The notes under the pieces: model-generated | Databases searched by the model: none | The model's input: the letters and a program-made list of their open reading frames with translations, nothing else | What the model was told of the DNA's origin: nothing | Made by a program: the position numbers and the translations under genes | In this document: positions 10,885 through 22,649 of the stretch, one piece after another | How positions within the stretch are numbered: the stretch's first letter is position 1 | Layout: each line of letters starts with the position of its first letter | Assembly (NCBI GenBank): GCA_903813345.2 | Contig: CAIIXF020000008.1 | Coordinates: 34,808,867-34,868,866 of the forward strand | Direction: 5' to 3' | Source: Owenia fusiformis | Taxonomy: Eukaryota; Annelida; Polychaeta; Sabellida; Oweniidae | DNA: 60,000 nt

Positions 10885-11639
10885 GTGATAGCACGTCCCC
10901 AGTCACCTTCGAACCAAAAGGGACTGATGATTCCAAGTTTCCTCATTGCCACCCAGGTAGTGCATTGTTGAGAATGCAATGGATGCTGTAACACTTCATC
11001 AGGAGGATGTAAGTCCCAGTAGCAATTATTCTTGGAACAAACGTGTCCATTCAGAAAGACATGAGTGTAGGAGGATCATCAACAACTTTGTTCGCCAGAT
11101 TGAATTGTGCATAGAGAGGAGAGGTGCACATTTGGGGCATGTTTTGTAAGGAGCTGTTGTTTTTGACTCAAGTTGAAGATTATTATCAAACTTTCACAAC
11201 AAAATTCACATTGAATGAACTAAATAATTCTGAAATTTCAAGGCAAAATATGCAAAATTGACCGAGTTATTCAACTTTCTTACGGTCCTGTTTTTTTTGG
11301 ACACCCTGTAGTAGCGAATTGACTTGACAGACTTAGCCTATCGAGTGCACTGCTGTTCGATATTTTTACCCTATACGAGACAGAGCACTTTTTGAAATAA
11401 TCGATCCAGCAAACAGTGACGTCCATGTCACGTTGCTGATAAGTAGCATATAAGTTCCTAGAAGACATTGCACATTTTCGTTCTTTACACATCGAGGCAA
11501 CGTAAACATGAGACATCTATTGATGGTATAAAAAGAACGTTGTTGTAACGTGTCCGTAAAGTTCGTTAGTGTGGAAAACATAACAAACAGGAACGTTTGA
11601 TTTTTTACTATATTGGTCCATATGTGACGTAATTCAAAC

Positions 11640-12110
11640 GTTAAAATTCAACGTTGTCAAAACAGGCTTTTAATATCAAAATATTTGTTGGTGGAAAAAA
11701 ACATGACAAAAACTTTATGTTCTCACTAAGTCGGTTCATTTCCGACGTATTGTTAACGTTAAAATTTAACGTTTTCGAAACGTTTTTTCGATTTGAAATA
11801 ACCTCAAACGTGACGTCAATAATGACGTTAATGGACCGTATTGATCTGACGTTATTTAGATATTCAGCAAAACGTCGATGGATGGTTGAATTTCAAGATT
11901 GTGGAAATGGCTTCAAATATTTGTGAGTTAAGGAAACGTTACAAAGACGTCAATATGTTCTCACTAAATCGGTTCATTGCCGACGTTATTTTAACGTTAA
12001 AAGTTAACGTTGTCAAAACGTTCTTATGGTGTGAAATAACCTCAAAACGTGACGTCGAAAATAACGTACATGTATCGTCCAGATCCAACGTTATAAATAA
12101 AAAATTCCTA
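11640..12110. repeat. Tandem ~238-bp AACGTT-rich units
   Basis: 'atgttctcactaaRtcggtt' starts near 11716 and again near 11954. Each is followed by 'gacgttRtt...ttaacgttaaaa', a second AACGTT word and 'gaaataacctcaaaacgtga'. A partial third copy precedes 11716. The two overlapping open frames share 'FSLxRFIxDV', which only reflects the DNA repeat. Confidence 0.8.
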
Positions 12111-12281
12111 ACCCTGCTAGGAACGTTAAGTACCCGGTCACCCGGTTTTTTACACAAACCCCCACCTACCCTTTTACACGGGCAACCCAATCTATGTCCG
12201 CTAAACAATGACTGTGTTATTATCATATACTTTCCTGATATGTATTTGTAACTTTGTAATTGAAAGCACGCTAATATCACA

Positions 12282-12450
12282 GTACCGCACGGTACATTCA
12301 GAGATAGGTACCGTATGGTATCGTTCGAGTATGGTGCTGACGTATAGTGTTCACGGTACCGCATGGTCGTTTTAGTCTTCGGTACCGTACGGTATCATAT
12401 TTTACGGTACTGTACAGTGCCGTATACAAAACGGTACCGTACAGTACTGT
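12282..12450. repeat. Cluster of palindromic GGTACCGTACGGTAC words
   Basis: At least eight 'ggtaccgYaYggta' or 'tacggtactgtac' words occur in ~170 bp. Each is self-complementary or nearly so. Function unknown. Confidence 0.8.
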
Positions 12451-12522
12451 TAACATGGGCTGTGTACTTAATGATTTGCCGCATATTTACGCAAAATGAA
12501 ATCTTGCAATGAAATGAACCTA

Positions 12523-13484
12523 CAGGGTGATCAATAAGTAAGATCAAAAGTGCTCTCATTTTTGTAAACATTAATGAATCTGGCTCATTTTCTCACAGAA
12601 TGTTGATCTAATAATTATGTATACACAAAATAAATTACATCACGTTTCATTCAATATTCTGCGTTTTATGGTTACCATGGCAACACAAGTTGTGGGTACC
12701 CGGAGCAGTAAAAAAAATAAAGAAATGTTGTGATGTTTTCTGTCTTTATGGTTTTATACTCTGGAAATACCCCCATATTTTGTTCAACACATTTTAAGAG
12801 ACATTTAATCTAGGCCATGAACACATGTTTGAAGGCACCTTTACTCGTCACACGCATTCTGTTGAATACCACCTTTTTCAGATCCTCTTCTGTCTTGAGA
12901 AATTTTTCCCGGAATTCAGATTTTAAGTCCCCATAGAAATACAAGTTTATTTATTTTATACACCCAGTTTATTTTAGTTGTTCGATCCCCTGTTTTCCAA
13001 TTTCTTCTGGGTTTTTGCTGCATGGCAAGGCGAATTATTCCGATGCAGGATGAAGTGATTTGCCAACTCTGGTTTTGTCTTGGAAATGTCATTCAGACGT
13101 GTGTTCATGGACCGGATTAAACATCACCAAAAATGTGTTGAACGTAATAGCAAATATATAGGACACCTCAAGTAAACACCTGAGAAATTATAAAACAAGA
13201 ATGTACATTTTTGTACAAGAATGCATTGAATATAACAAAATGTCATGATATTTCCAAAGTATGAAACCATTAAGAAAGAAAACATCATAATATTTTCTTC
13301 TTTTTTGACTGCTCCCTCGACATGGGTTATGGTTACCATAGAACGCAGAATTTTAGATGTAACGTGTTGAAATTTACTTTCTGTATGCATAATTATTGGA
13401 TTAACATTCTGTGAGAAAATGAGCCTGCTTCATTAATATTTACAGAAATTAGAGGACTTTTGATCTTACTTTATGATCACCCTG
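12523..13484 (-). mobile_element. Mariner/Tc1-type relic with TA target duplication
   Basis: CAGGGTGATCA... and ...TGATCACCCTG are flanked by TA, with inverted arms of about 180 bp (for example 'tttctcacagaatgttgatc' at 12588 and its inverted match near 13405). Minus-strand pieces 'HFILHRNNSPCHAAKT' (compare the mariner LHxDNAPxH block) and 'FLKTEEDLKKVVFNRM' identify a decayed transposase between ~13100 and 12790. Confidence 0.85.
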
Positions 13485-14173
13485 TATATGACGACAGCTA
13501 ATGTCTTTAATTTTTTCAATCCGCATAATTTAATAAACTACACTTTTCCACGACTTATAAATTACAAAGGATCTAGTATCCATCATTTTACTTAAGATTG
13601 AGAATAAACACAGTCATAAACATTCATAGGGCACATTTTTCTTGAAATATTTGTCATAGCGCGCTTCGCCAATTTTATTTACTTACCTTTTTGAAAACGA
13701 CATCCTTTGAAATGAGGTGAAGTTTTAACCTATTCATACATCACTTATAAAAGTATTTTACTGAAAAAATTCAATGGTTAAACAAAAAGAATTCGACAAC
13801 CTTTTGACAAGGAAGTGAAGCAGTTATTAAATTGTATACTGCATAATTTTACATTACCGGTTCTACAAACTGACGAGGTCAAGGTTTATAAATTTTTCAA
13901 AGAATCTAACATAATTCAGTTTTTTCTGATACGCTAGGCTTGATTGGGAATAGAACTTAACTAGCAACCTGTCGTATATCAAAAAGGAGTAAACCGTCGT
14001 ATATCAAAAAAGAGCAAACGTCAAATCCCAAACATTAGCAAACATCGTATATCTAGAAAATCTGAATCAATGTCAAACAATCCAGAAAAAGAAATGTATT
14101 TATAATGCGACTGAGCTTCTCCTGAAACTACAACTCTTGGAGAAGAAACTAAGCTGAGGGTCTAACTAGAAGC
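13485..14173. other. Upstream region of the vWA gene
   Basis: AT-rich, no coding sequence. 'gtcgtatatcaaaaa' words are repeated at 13972-14055. A TATA-like 'tatttataatgc' at ~14096-14107 lies about 70 bp before the vWA ATG and may be its core promoter (inference). Confidence 0.4.
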
Positions 14174-17100
14174 ATGGCAGATGCGGACATATATGACGTT
14201 GTTGATGATGCCGAACGTGAAGGTGTAGAAGAGATCACTGATTATAATGAGGCGTCCCATTATGCTGTAAGTGCACATTGTAATATCGGCACCAAGAAGT
14301 AATGACATATTAGGAAGTCGTTGTTTTTGTGAGTGGAGGCGCTCGGGGTCTGTAACGTACATGTTTTATAGAGCTGTTTCAAGTAAGCCGTGTGGGCATT
14401 GGGCTTACCGTTCACCACATTCACCACTTTGTACATATGTAAATACTTTTGAACAGACGGCGGGGTATGGTAAGGAAACATGTCCCTCACTACTCCAAAT
14501 ACTAAGAATTAATCAAATCAACTGACTGAAAAATTAATTACCAAGATTAGTCACGGTGGCGAACGGTGAGCGCACACGGCTGATGTGACAACTACTTTTC
14601 ACCTCTGTAACTTTTTGTAACAACGTTTTATTGTGGTGACATTTTGACACGTTAATGCTGGTTTAATTCTTTATGCTATCGAGAATTTTTGATTCTTTCA
14701 CAGGTGGACTGTGAAAATTGTGTACCTCTACTGTATATCTCAAACTTCGAAAACTCTATGTGAAATGGTGTCCAGTTGAAGAATATACAATTTACATCGA
14801 ATGAATAAGGCTATTCTATAAATGTTTTAAGGTCGTACAGTTTTATACAAAATCATTCACGAGGTTTTTATATGGAAAATGAATGGTTAAGACGTTTTCA
14901 AGATAACTCGGTGAAATGTTAAAATGAAGTCATGTCCAAATTCTGAAGAAATGATTTTCATACTATTTATTTCAAAAGACTGCACCAATAGTTTTTATAT
15001 GTTTTAATAAAATACAAACAACCTTTTATAAAGGCCGATATAGCTCGCTGCTCTTAACCTAATACGTCTAGGTGTGTCGTAGGCTGCCTATGAAAACTGT
15101 TATTATGTGTTTCTTAAGACCATACATAGCGGTTTTGCATTCCTTAGCATTATGAATCATTAGCGCTATTAGGGAAGTAAAAATGTACAAGTAAAACAAA
15201 TCAAATATGCGTACCCAAAGGCCATTTATAACGTTATCTGGTTTCAAGATTCGACCAAAAATTAAATTAGAACTATTCAAATTCGTCCTCCTAGCTATAG
15301 TTTTTTGTCAAACTGTCAACACTTGTAGTGAAAGAATGATTATTTATTGTCAAGTTTATTACCTCTATATACCTCTACCTCTGTTTATGTCTCATACTGG
15401 CTCTGATCGAGGAAAAAGAGTTATATTTACTATATAAATCATAGGACAATTTTAAAGGACTGATATACTAAATCTAGGATTCACATAGAGGATCTGGTGT
15501 AGTTTACTTGTGTCCTTGCTACATGAGTTTTTTTAAATTTATTTCATGATAATATACCAATGTAATGTACAAAGATACCCCATCCCCGCTGCATTTGTAG
15601 TAACTAAATAACGGTGAATGTGGTTAGATCCCTCTTTTATTCAAGTAAAGGTCACATATAAAAGAAACAGAATCTAGATTCTCAGTGCAATGTATTTTAT
15701 AGGCTGAAGATGTCGAGCTGGTCCCTGAAACAATTATCCAGGCACCTACGCCTAACGCAAGTGTTGAGGACTTGAACGTTACTGATGTCAGCTCGGAAAC
15801 GAACAGACAAGAAACGAGTGTTACTGAAGATGCAGACATTGCAGCTGTGTATGCAAATGACAGCACAAATGACGACGCTCAACTGGAGTCCAATGTTTCA
15901 ATTAAAGATGGCGCTTCTAACGTCAGCGTGGTGTCGAGTAGACGAGAAACAAGTGTTACTGAAGATGGAGACATAGCAGCTCTGTATGCAGTCCCTGTAA
16001 AAAAGTCAGACAGAACTAAAAATGACAGAACATGGGGCGGCGCCACTTCGGACTCAAATGTATCATTTAAAGATGGCGGCGCTTCTAATGTCAAAGTGGT
16101 GTCGAGCAGACGAGAAACAAGTGTGACAAATATACAACATTCATCATCGCTATCAACAAGGACGGCGCCCATTGTAATGTCCGGGACAGTCGCTCTTCCC
16201 AACGACCAACAGATCATGCCTGGCCCTATGGTATGTATGATCTCAAAATTCTACACAGAATCCTACTCATGATAATTCTATATAGGCCTACACAATGTAG
16301 ATATGCAGGATTGAAAGTCAATTGCATGCCCATGTTAAGTCAATGGCACCCTTACTAAAATCCTCACTTTTTCAGAACTCAAGTTGAGCGAGTCAACTAA
16401 GGCTTTTTGAAAATTTTGCTTAGTACTATGTGTTCGATTACCTTTAATCATTCTCCAACCCGGCCTTTAAAAAATTAGTCTAGAAGGGAAGTTTGCTTGA
16501 TTATTTTATCCAACTGTTTGTTTGTAGATCGACAGGGACGTCGACAATGTTCACATCCGCCATCTCAGTGATAACAAAGGTCACCATTCCCAAGTGAGTA
16601 TTGATGGTCCCAAAATACCCCCAGTGAAATATATCCACAAAACCACCATGTTGGACAGGAGTGGCGTTATTTCTGGCGCAGTTGGCGTTGGGACGACTGA
16701 GTATGCTGTCCAAAGAAGCTTCACTGCTACACCTCCTCGACGTTATGTTAACAGAGACCTGCATAACGAAGTAGGATTTAGTAATCGGACAGAACCTGTC
16801 GATGAATCTAAGTATCAATACAGGATATCACAAGATCGCAATCCCCATGTTGCCCATGTTGACATCCGTGGACAGCGGGATGATAAAGCAATAGGCATGG
16901 GAGCAAACCTATTGGTATCATCGTCTGGAAGATCGTCTGCTGTGACCTCATCAAACATGGACGCCCTCTATCTTGAAACAAATGAAATTTATGACTCAAT
17001 GACATCTACACAAATAGAAACGAACGGGAGCATCGTAAAAACAGGAACTATGGCAAATGGTGTATCGCAAACTGTCTCAGAGGGTGTCCAGACTCAAGAA

Positions 17101-18319
17101 AATGTCAAAGTGATACCAGTGCCCGTATGGTACAGGACCAAATCAGGAAGATGGAGTCCATTGTTATGGTGTACTCTTTGTCTCATGATTTTTCTGTTTG
17201 TCCTCGTACTAGTTATTATCGCAGTGGTCATCATCTACAATAGAGGTGAGAGTTCAATAGCATTCTTGAATTGAAGTTGAATATTCCGTGTTTGCTCTTA
17301 TATCGTTTGTCACATTCAAGTACACCCGTATCATCGCAGTATGGATCCTCGTCGGAATGAGATAACGAGGCTCATCCTAAGCTCAATTTATTGCCTCGGA
17401 CAGTTGACAATTCTTCGAATGTGCTGACATCAACATTTTGTCATTCATCTAGATGGCTTGAGTAAGAATTAGATAAAAAGGCAAAAATTACGACAAGAAA
17501 CTTTTAAAATTGATGAACCAAAGTTATTATGTTGTACAACGTATGACCTTTAATATGTCGCAAAATTGACCAATGGTTAACGTTATTACATAACTTCTCA
17601 AATGGTGCAGCGATTAAGGATTTGTAAGATGAGCTTTATAAACTAAGAGACAATGTAATTGTTGATTTCATTTCATTTCAGGCGAACGATTGAAAGTGAT
17701 GCCCACGCCAGTTCCAGATGTTGGATGTAGCACGGACTTTCCCTATATGGACCTCGTCTTCGCCGTTGATTCTTCTGGGAGCGTCGGGGAGGCCAACTTC
17801 AACCTCACGAAATTTTTTATGGCTGACGTTGCGCGCCATCTATCAATAAACCCCGATGCGAACCGTGTAGGGGCAGTCGTGTTTCACGACACGGCCGAAA
17901 TAAAGTTTAACCTGGGCGATTTCACAGATGGCTCAAAAGTGGAAGAAGCTCTGCTGTCGTTAGAATATTCGGAAGGGTCAACTCATACTGCCGATGCCCT
18001 CGAGATCATTCGCGATCAAATGTTTAACGGGACAAATGGGGACCGGCCTGGTACGCGTGATGTCATCGTGATCATCACTGATGGAGCGTCCAAAGAAAAA
18101 GACCCCGTGCCTATTGCTAAATCCCTTAAAGATAGTGGAGTTACCATTTATGCACTGGGCATAAAGGATGACGAATTACAAGAGGAACAGATTGAGGCCA
18201 TGGCTAGCATCCCGAAAAAGGACTTCTACTTCATGATCGATTCATATGATCAGCTAGATGCGATTGTTGAAAAAATAACATCAAGTTCCTGTTTCCAAAA
18301 CAACTTAGCTAGTACTTAA
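14174..18319 (+). CDS. Type II-like membrane protein with one von Willebrand factor A domain
   Basis: Exons 14174-14266, 15703-16230, 16528-17245 and 17682-18319 join in phase to 658 residues. All introns are GT-AG (donors gtaagt, gtatgt, gtgaga). There is no signal peptide. Residues 1-~415 are hydrophilic and contain two copies of a block with 'RRETSVTED', 'DIAALYA' and 'SNVSFKDGGASNV'. A hydrophobic stretch, 'LLWCTLCLMIFLFVLVLVII', is the only membrane segment. The C-terminal ~200 residues form a vWA domain: 'DLVFAVDSSGSVGE' with the DxSxS metal motif, 'GSTHTADAL' and 'VIVIITDGAS', so all MIDAS positions look intact. By topology rules the vWA domain should be extracellular, where it could bind a ligand through a divalent cation. 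The tail has Tyr motifs (ADIYDVV, NEIYDSM). No orthologue is recognised. ATG choice: first in-frame Met of exon 1. Confidence 0.85.
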
Positions 18320-18904
18320 ACGAGTCATCATCATCCCAAAAAGATGGAACCTCGGGTTTCATAAGTGAAATTACACATTTACAGGTCATGGTAAAATATA
18401 CACATCGGCACATCCTATATTCAGCCACTACTAATCTTTAGTTCCATATTTCCAAAATGTTTGTACTTTTGGGATTCTGAATGACGAATATGTCATTAGT
18501 TACTTTTTCATTGTGTGTACATGTTAAAATCACTTTACTTTATGAACATGAAGGTTTGTTTAACTGCATTATAGTAGTAAGTGTATAATTCGGTAACAAT
18601 GGTACACTTTTATCATATTAGAAAAGATGTCTGTCTTATGATAATGAACAGAATAGAAAAATCATGCACCAAAATTATAGAATCTCAATCTTTATTTCTT
18701 CACATAGCAATTTAAAACCCCGAGTGTAGAACATTCGCTGAACAATTACATTTGTTCCTGTACGTTCTGTTCAAAGATTGTGTTACTGACGGTAGCCTTT
18801 TCTTTCAATTTGGTCATAATTTGCACACTAACAAATTAGCCTCTTATAGCAATAAAATGTTATAAAGTGTAAATGATGTTTTTTGGATGAAAAACATCAG
18901 CGAA
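18320..18904 (+). other. vWA gene 3' region
   Basis: Noncoding. The first good AATAAA downstream of the vWA stop is at 18851-18856, which would give a ~550-bp 3' UTR. Confidence 0.35.
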
Positions 18905-19700
18905 ATGCATGAAAAAACTCCTAGGCTAAGCAAATGGGCTCATAAAAGGCCCAAACATCCCAAAAATTGCAACAGTTTTTAAATTAGTCTTATATTATGT
19001 ATTGATATCAGTTGAAAAACATATCAAAAGTATAGAAAAATGTATGCAGTGGACAAATATGAAATTTCACTTCCTAGGTACCCCCTACAACCCTACCCCA
19101 AAATTGAGTATTGGTAGGAAACAATTTTTTCTTCCCAAATGGAATACTTTAGTCAAGTATTCAAGCTTTATTATGATAGATAACATATTCACAAATAATT
19201 AAAATATTATTTTAATCATTTTTGAGACCAGTAATTGGTCATTTGACCCCAAAGTATAACAAAATAGGCCAGAAAACAGGCATGTTATCACATATCTATT
19301 TAGATATTTTAGGATCAGTTTGTCAGAAAAACATGAAAAAATCATGGTGTTACATATTCATATGAACTTCATATTTGGAGAGCGTCAGAATTCTAACGTG
19401 TATACTTAGGAAGAAAAAAATTACTTCATTTTCATAGTTTTGCCCCACCCACTATAGGGGAGACTATAGTTTTGATGACTAACTCCCACAATGCATCACA
19501 TTTGTGTTAGAGTTGACATCTAAATCGTTTATATAGGCTTGTAATCATCTAAAATACAAGTTTTGTGAAGGTTTATACCTTATTAGTATGAAAAATAGGA
19601 ATTATTAGTTGCACCAGGTGAAATGTTAAGGTGACCTCACTTTTATTTGATGAATAATTACAAATCACCACTCTGATATTAGGGTATTAGGGTATTTGAT
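18905..19700 (+). repeat. Left arm of a long diverged inverted repeat
   Basis: Words such as 'catcccaaaaattgcaacag', 'agttgaaaaacatatcaaaa' and 'gcagtggacaaatatgaaat' occur here and, inverted, at 22650-23420. Similarity is strongest at 18955-19110 and fades inward, with 'aggtgaaat' and 'aaggtgacctcactttt' still recognisable near 19620. Confidence 0.75.
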
Positions 19701-20368
19701 AACTGCTATACTAGGCTTATCTAAATAAATAATGTAAGTTGTAGTTTCTGTGCAATTTAATTTTGTTTAAATTAAAATTATTAATTACAATCCGCAATTA
19801 CAAAATTTGCATATATTTAAATCCATCAGATAAATAAATCATCACATAGGAGTACATTACTATGGAACTATCAATTGGATGTATAATGCTGTAGAAACGA
19901 ATTTATGGTTATTAACGGAATTTAAACTGATAGAGCACATTTAAATCTCAGATATCTGGGGAGTCTTTCATTAATATAATTTCAGTGCGTAGGAATGATG
20001 GTAATTCTGTCTGTCAGGTTGGAAAACATTGAGTGTGCATGTGCTACATTCAGAATCGGATGCAGATATTGTGATTGTGAAAACTGTAATCCAAAGTGTC
20101 CAAACCTCAAATACACTACTCATACAGATCTCCTTGTGTAAACAAACTTCAACATTTTCCTCAAACCTGAACCAAAAGCAGTAACCCAAGAAACAAAATG
20201 TTGGAATATAAATGAAATAAGATTGTCTTTTGTTTATCTTTTCTGGGGTGTGACACCGCATTCTGGTTATGCCTGGCATAGACAAGAAGCTATCATTGAG
20301 GCAGATAAAAAAGATAGAGTTCTTGAGAAAACAAGCGGTTGTTTTTAAATTACCAAATGGGTCGTTTC
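19701..20368. other. No gene seen
   Basis: AT-rich spacer between the left inverted arm and the foldback element. The 104-codon minus frame (19971-20285) has no recognisable feature. Confidence 0.45.
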
Positions 20369-20811
20369 GGTAACAAAATGTCTAAACGTCGAAGGTACGA
20401 TTTTTCTTTTTTCTTTTTTTCACGCGTTATAGGCAGAATCCCCACGATGTTTTTTCTTACAATCGTGATCGTGTATCAGTATCATATGTTTTAGAAAATG
20501 TACATGTTTGCGCAAAAATAGCTCAGAAGACAACAGAATTGTTGATTTAATTCCTTACTAAGTTACATAAACGATTTGGGTCAAAAGTGCAGATCTTAAC
20601 TGTTTATCGAAATACCGTTTATGTAACTAAAGTGAGGAATTAAATCGACGATTCTGTTGTCTTCTGAACTATTTGTTCGCAAATATGTACATTTTTAAAC
20701 ACATAATACTGATACAATTTTGTGATAACAATGTTGTGGAAATTCTGCCTACAACGTGTGAAATAAGGAAAAAAGAAAAATCATACCTTCGATGTTCCGA
20801 CATTTTGTTAC
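20369..20811. mobile_element. Palindromic foldback element, copy A
   Basis: A ~440-bp near-palindrome centred close to 20590. It starts 'ggtaacaaaatgtctaaacg' and ends with the complement of 'gtaacaaaatgtcggaacat'. Arms share 'aggcagaatccccac', 'gtgtatcagtatcatatg' and 'tcagaagacaacagaat'. No coding capacity. A second copy is at 30887-31312. Confidence 0.85.
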
Positions 20812-21292
20812 AACGTAATTAAGTGGAAACCAGTGAAATGCAAGCAACTCTGTCATTGCAGAGGAACATGCTCTTTTGTCAATTTAAAGTGGAAAAATGG
20901 TGAAACCCTAACTGAACTTAGGCTTCAAAAATTCTATTAAAAGAGAGCAGCAAGATCTGAATTATTGCAGCCATGTGTTCTTCCTCCAATTTCTGATGCT
21001 GCGGAATACCACAGTTATAGAGTGTACCATCAGATCCAGGAGTGGGAAGGAAATAAACTGCCTCCATTATAATTGGGCTGGGAAATAAGCAACGAAGCTT
21101 TTGTACCAATTGCCTAAATGCAGCTCCCCTCTCTCAGAGATCATCCATTGTGTGTGTAAGGCAGATTGTACTTCTATGAGATGTACTAGCAGAAAAATGG
21201 AATAATTGTTCTATGGCATGTAAGGTATGCAAAGGTATTTTTGCAAATACCTCCATTACTGATTATGAAAATAATGATGACTAAATAATGAA
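20812..21292. other. No gene seen
   Basis: Spacer between the foldback element and a small hAT-like element. Short frames only. Confidence 0.45.
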
Positions 21293-21666
21293 CACTGGCG
21301 GATCTGGGGGCCGCGCCCCCCCCCCCCCTTGGGTTACCCTTTGCATTCGTTTGACTTCACTCCTTAAAAGAGAGCTTCGTCTGTAGTTTAACTAGACTCT
21401 GCGCGCAGGGTACCCTTGGGTGGGCCCAGAAAAAAATAGGGCCCTAAAAAAGCCTTAAGGCCCCGAAAAGTGGGCCTTTTTGGTCATTAGTGGGCCTTTT
21501 AAGGCCTTATTTTTTAATTACAGGCCACATTTTGAAGATAATGGGCCTCAATGTTTCAAAATTTAGGGTTTTAGGGGCCCAAATTTTTGTTCCGCGCAAG
21601 CCCAGATGTTTTTTTCTCAGACCTGAAATTTGCCCCCCCCCCCTTGTTGGTTCCCAGATCCACCCT
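21293..21666. mobile_element. Small hAT-like nonautonomous element
   Basis: Ends 'cactggcggatctggg' and 'cccagatccaccct' are inverted repeats, flanked by taatgaa (21286-21292 and 21667-21673), a 7-8 bp direct repeat. The interior is rich in gggcc/ggccc words with C-runs at both ends. No transposase. Confidence 0.75.
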
Positions 21667-21977
21667 TAATGAAGTTTGGTGATAGACAAGTTTGTAACTG
21701 ATTGTTGCCATATATGACGGTTAAGATTACAAAATTAAGGCAGCTTTTTGACAATGAACATAACGTAATCGAACCATGCCCTGTATAAAGACCAGGGATT
21801 TACTTTGTGTTACACTAGTTAACTCAGTAGGATTTATTAACGTAGAAACCTTTTCCTCATTAATTATTGAATTTCATCTTGGAATCCAATTCTTCAGTTG
21901 AACTTCTTCATTTCATTTCTCAATATCACTGTGTGGTTAAGAACACCTTAGTCAAAAGTAACAATTTTTCCTTAATA

Positions 21978-22520
21978 CAGGGCGAGCCAAAAAGGTAACC
22001 CAAACAAATCTTAATAACTCAGTCCAGTCATCCTGCATGAGTTGAGTCTTGGTCAATGTATTATCAGTCTACCCAATCTCAGTGGTCTATCTCTAGTGGT
22101 CACGATTTTATGGCCATTTTATACCATGCCATGAAATAGGGGTGTCATGCCTGGAGGCCAACTTGAACGTATCGCGCGTAGTTGTTCAAATCAAGAGCAT
22201 AAAAATCTTGTGTTATGGCTCTCATCTTCATTCTTATCTCTTGTTTTAATGTTTCAAGTGTTGCTAGTATAGAAGAAAGGCCCACAGATAAAAAAAACTG
22301 GACTTGGCATTGATGTCCAGTCAGTTAGGCACATTTCGATATTTTGAGCACATTTTGTAAATGGCCATAAAATCGTGACTATTAAGGATAGATCAATGAC
22401 ACTAAGCAGAATGAAAGAACATTGAACAAGGTAATTGTGCCATATATGATGTCAAACCCATGCTGAATGACTGGGTTATTAACAAACATTTGGTTGGGTT
22501 ACCTCTTTTGGCTCATACTG
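21978..22520. mobile_element. Mariner-type MITE, complete copy
   Basis: CAGGGCGAGCCAAAAAGGTAACCC on the left and its inverted, slightly diverged match on the right (gggttacctcttttggctcatactg) are flanked by TA. Inverted similarity extends ~100 bp, including 'tatggccattt' words. Noncoding. A partial relative lies at 24447. Confidence 0.8.
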
Positions 22521-22649
22521 TATTAATAAACTGATGTCAGGGACAGGGATATTTAACATTTTGTTGCCTTTTCAAGGATATTTTTAGACCACTGATTCTA
22601 CTTAATTTCTAACAAATCGTTCTCTGTTCTACCAGAAAAGGTATATTAT

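Larger units (their letters stand above)
9102..11308 (-). mobile_element. Mariner/Tc1-type relic (level 2) with TA target duplication
   Basis: Ends are CAGGGTGTCC... and ...GGACACCCTG flanked by TA on both sides, with inverted arms of roughly 200 bp. Minus-strand translation in pieces shows a decayed IS630/Tc1/mariner transposase: 'LGIISPFWFE' from ~10920 and 'HSPDLNPPNFYLWGFLK' from ~9440, the typical region around the last catalytic acidic residue. Stops and frameshifts are frequent. Two other elements (9571-10212 and 10300-10884) have split the coding region. The right arm also carries a copy of the transposase C-terminal end in opposite orientation. Confidence 0.85.
9013..12158. mobile_element. 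Outer DNA element (level 1) of a transposon nest
   Basis: The left end ('gtgtaaaaaaccggctgacc', then 'gggtacctaacgatcctaac') is repeated inverted at 12106-12158 with few changes, giving ends of about 50 bp. The right half (11311-12105) has tandem ~238-bp units rich in AACGTT. A complete mariner-type element occupies 9102-11308, so this element is the older host. No transposase of its own was recognised. Confidence 0.65.

Noticed and set aside
11886-12364. Open frames of 121 (+) and 141 (-) codons
   Set aside because: They span tandem repeats and the terminal repeat of a transposon, with no recognisable protein.
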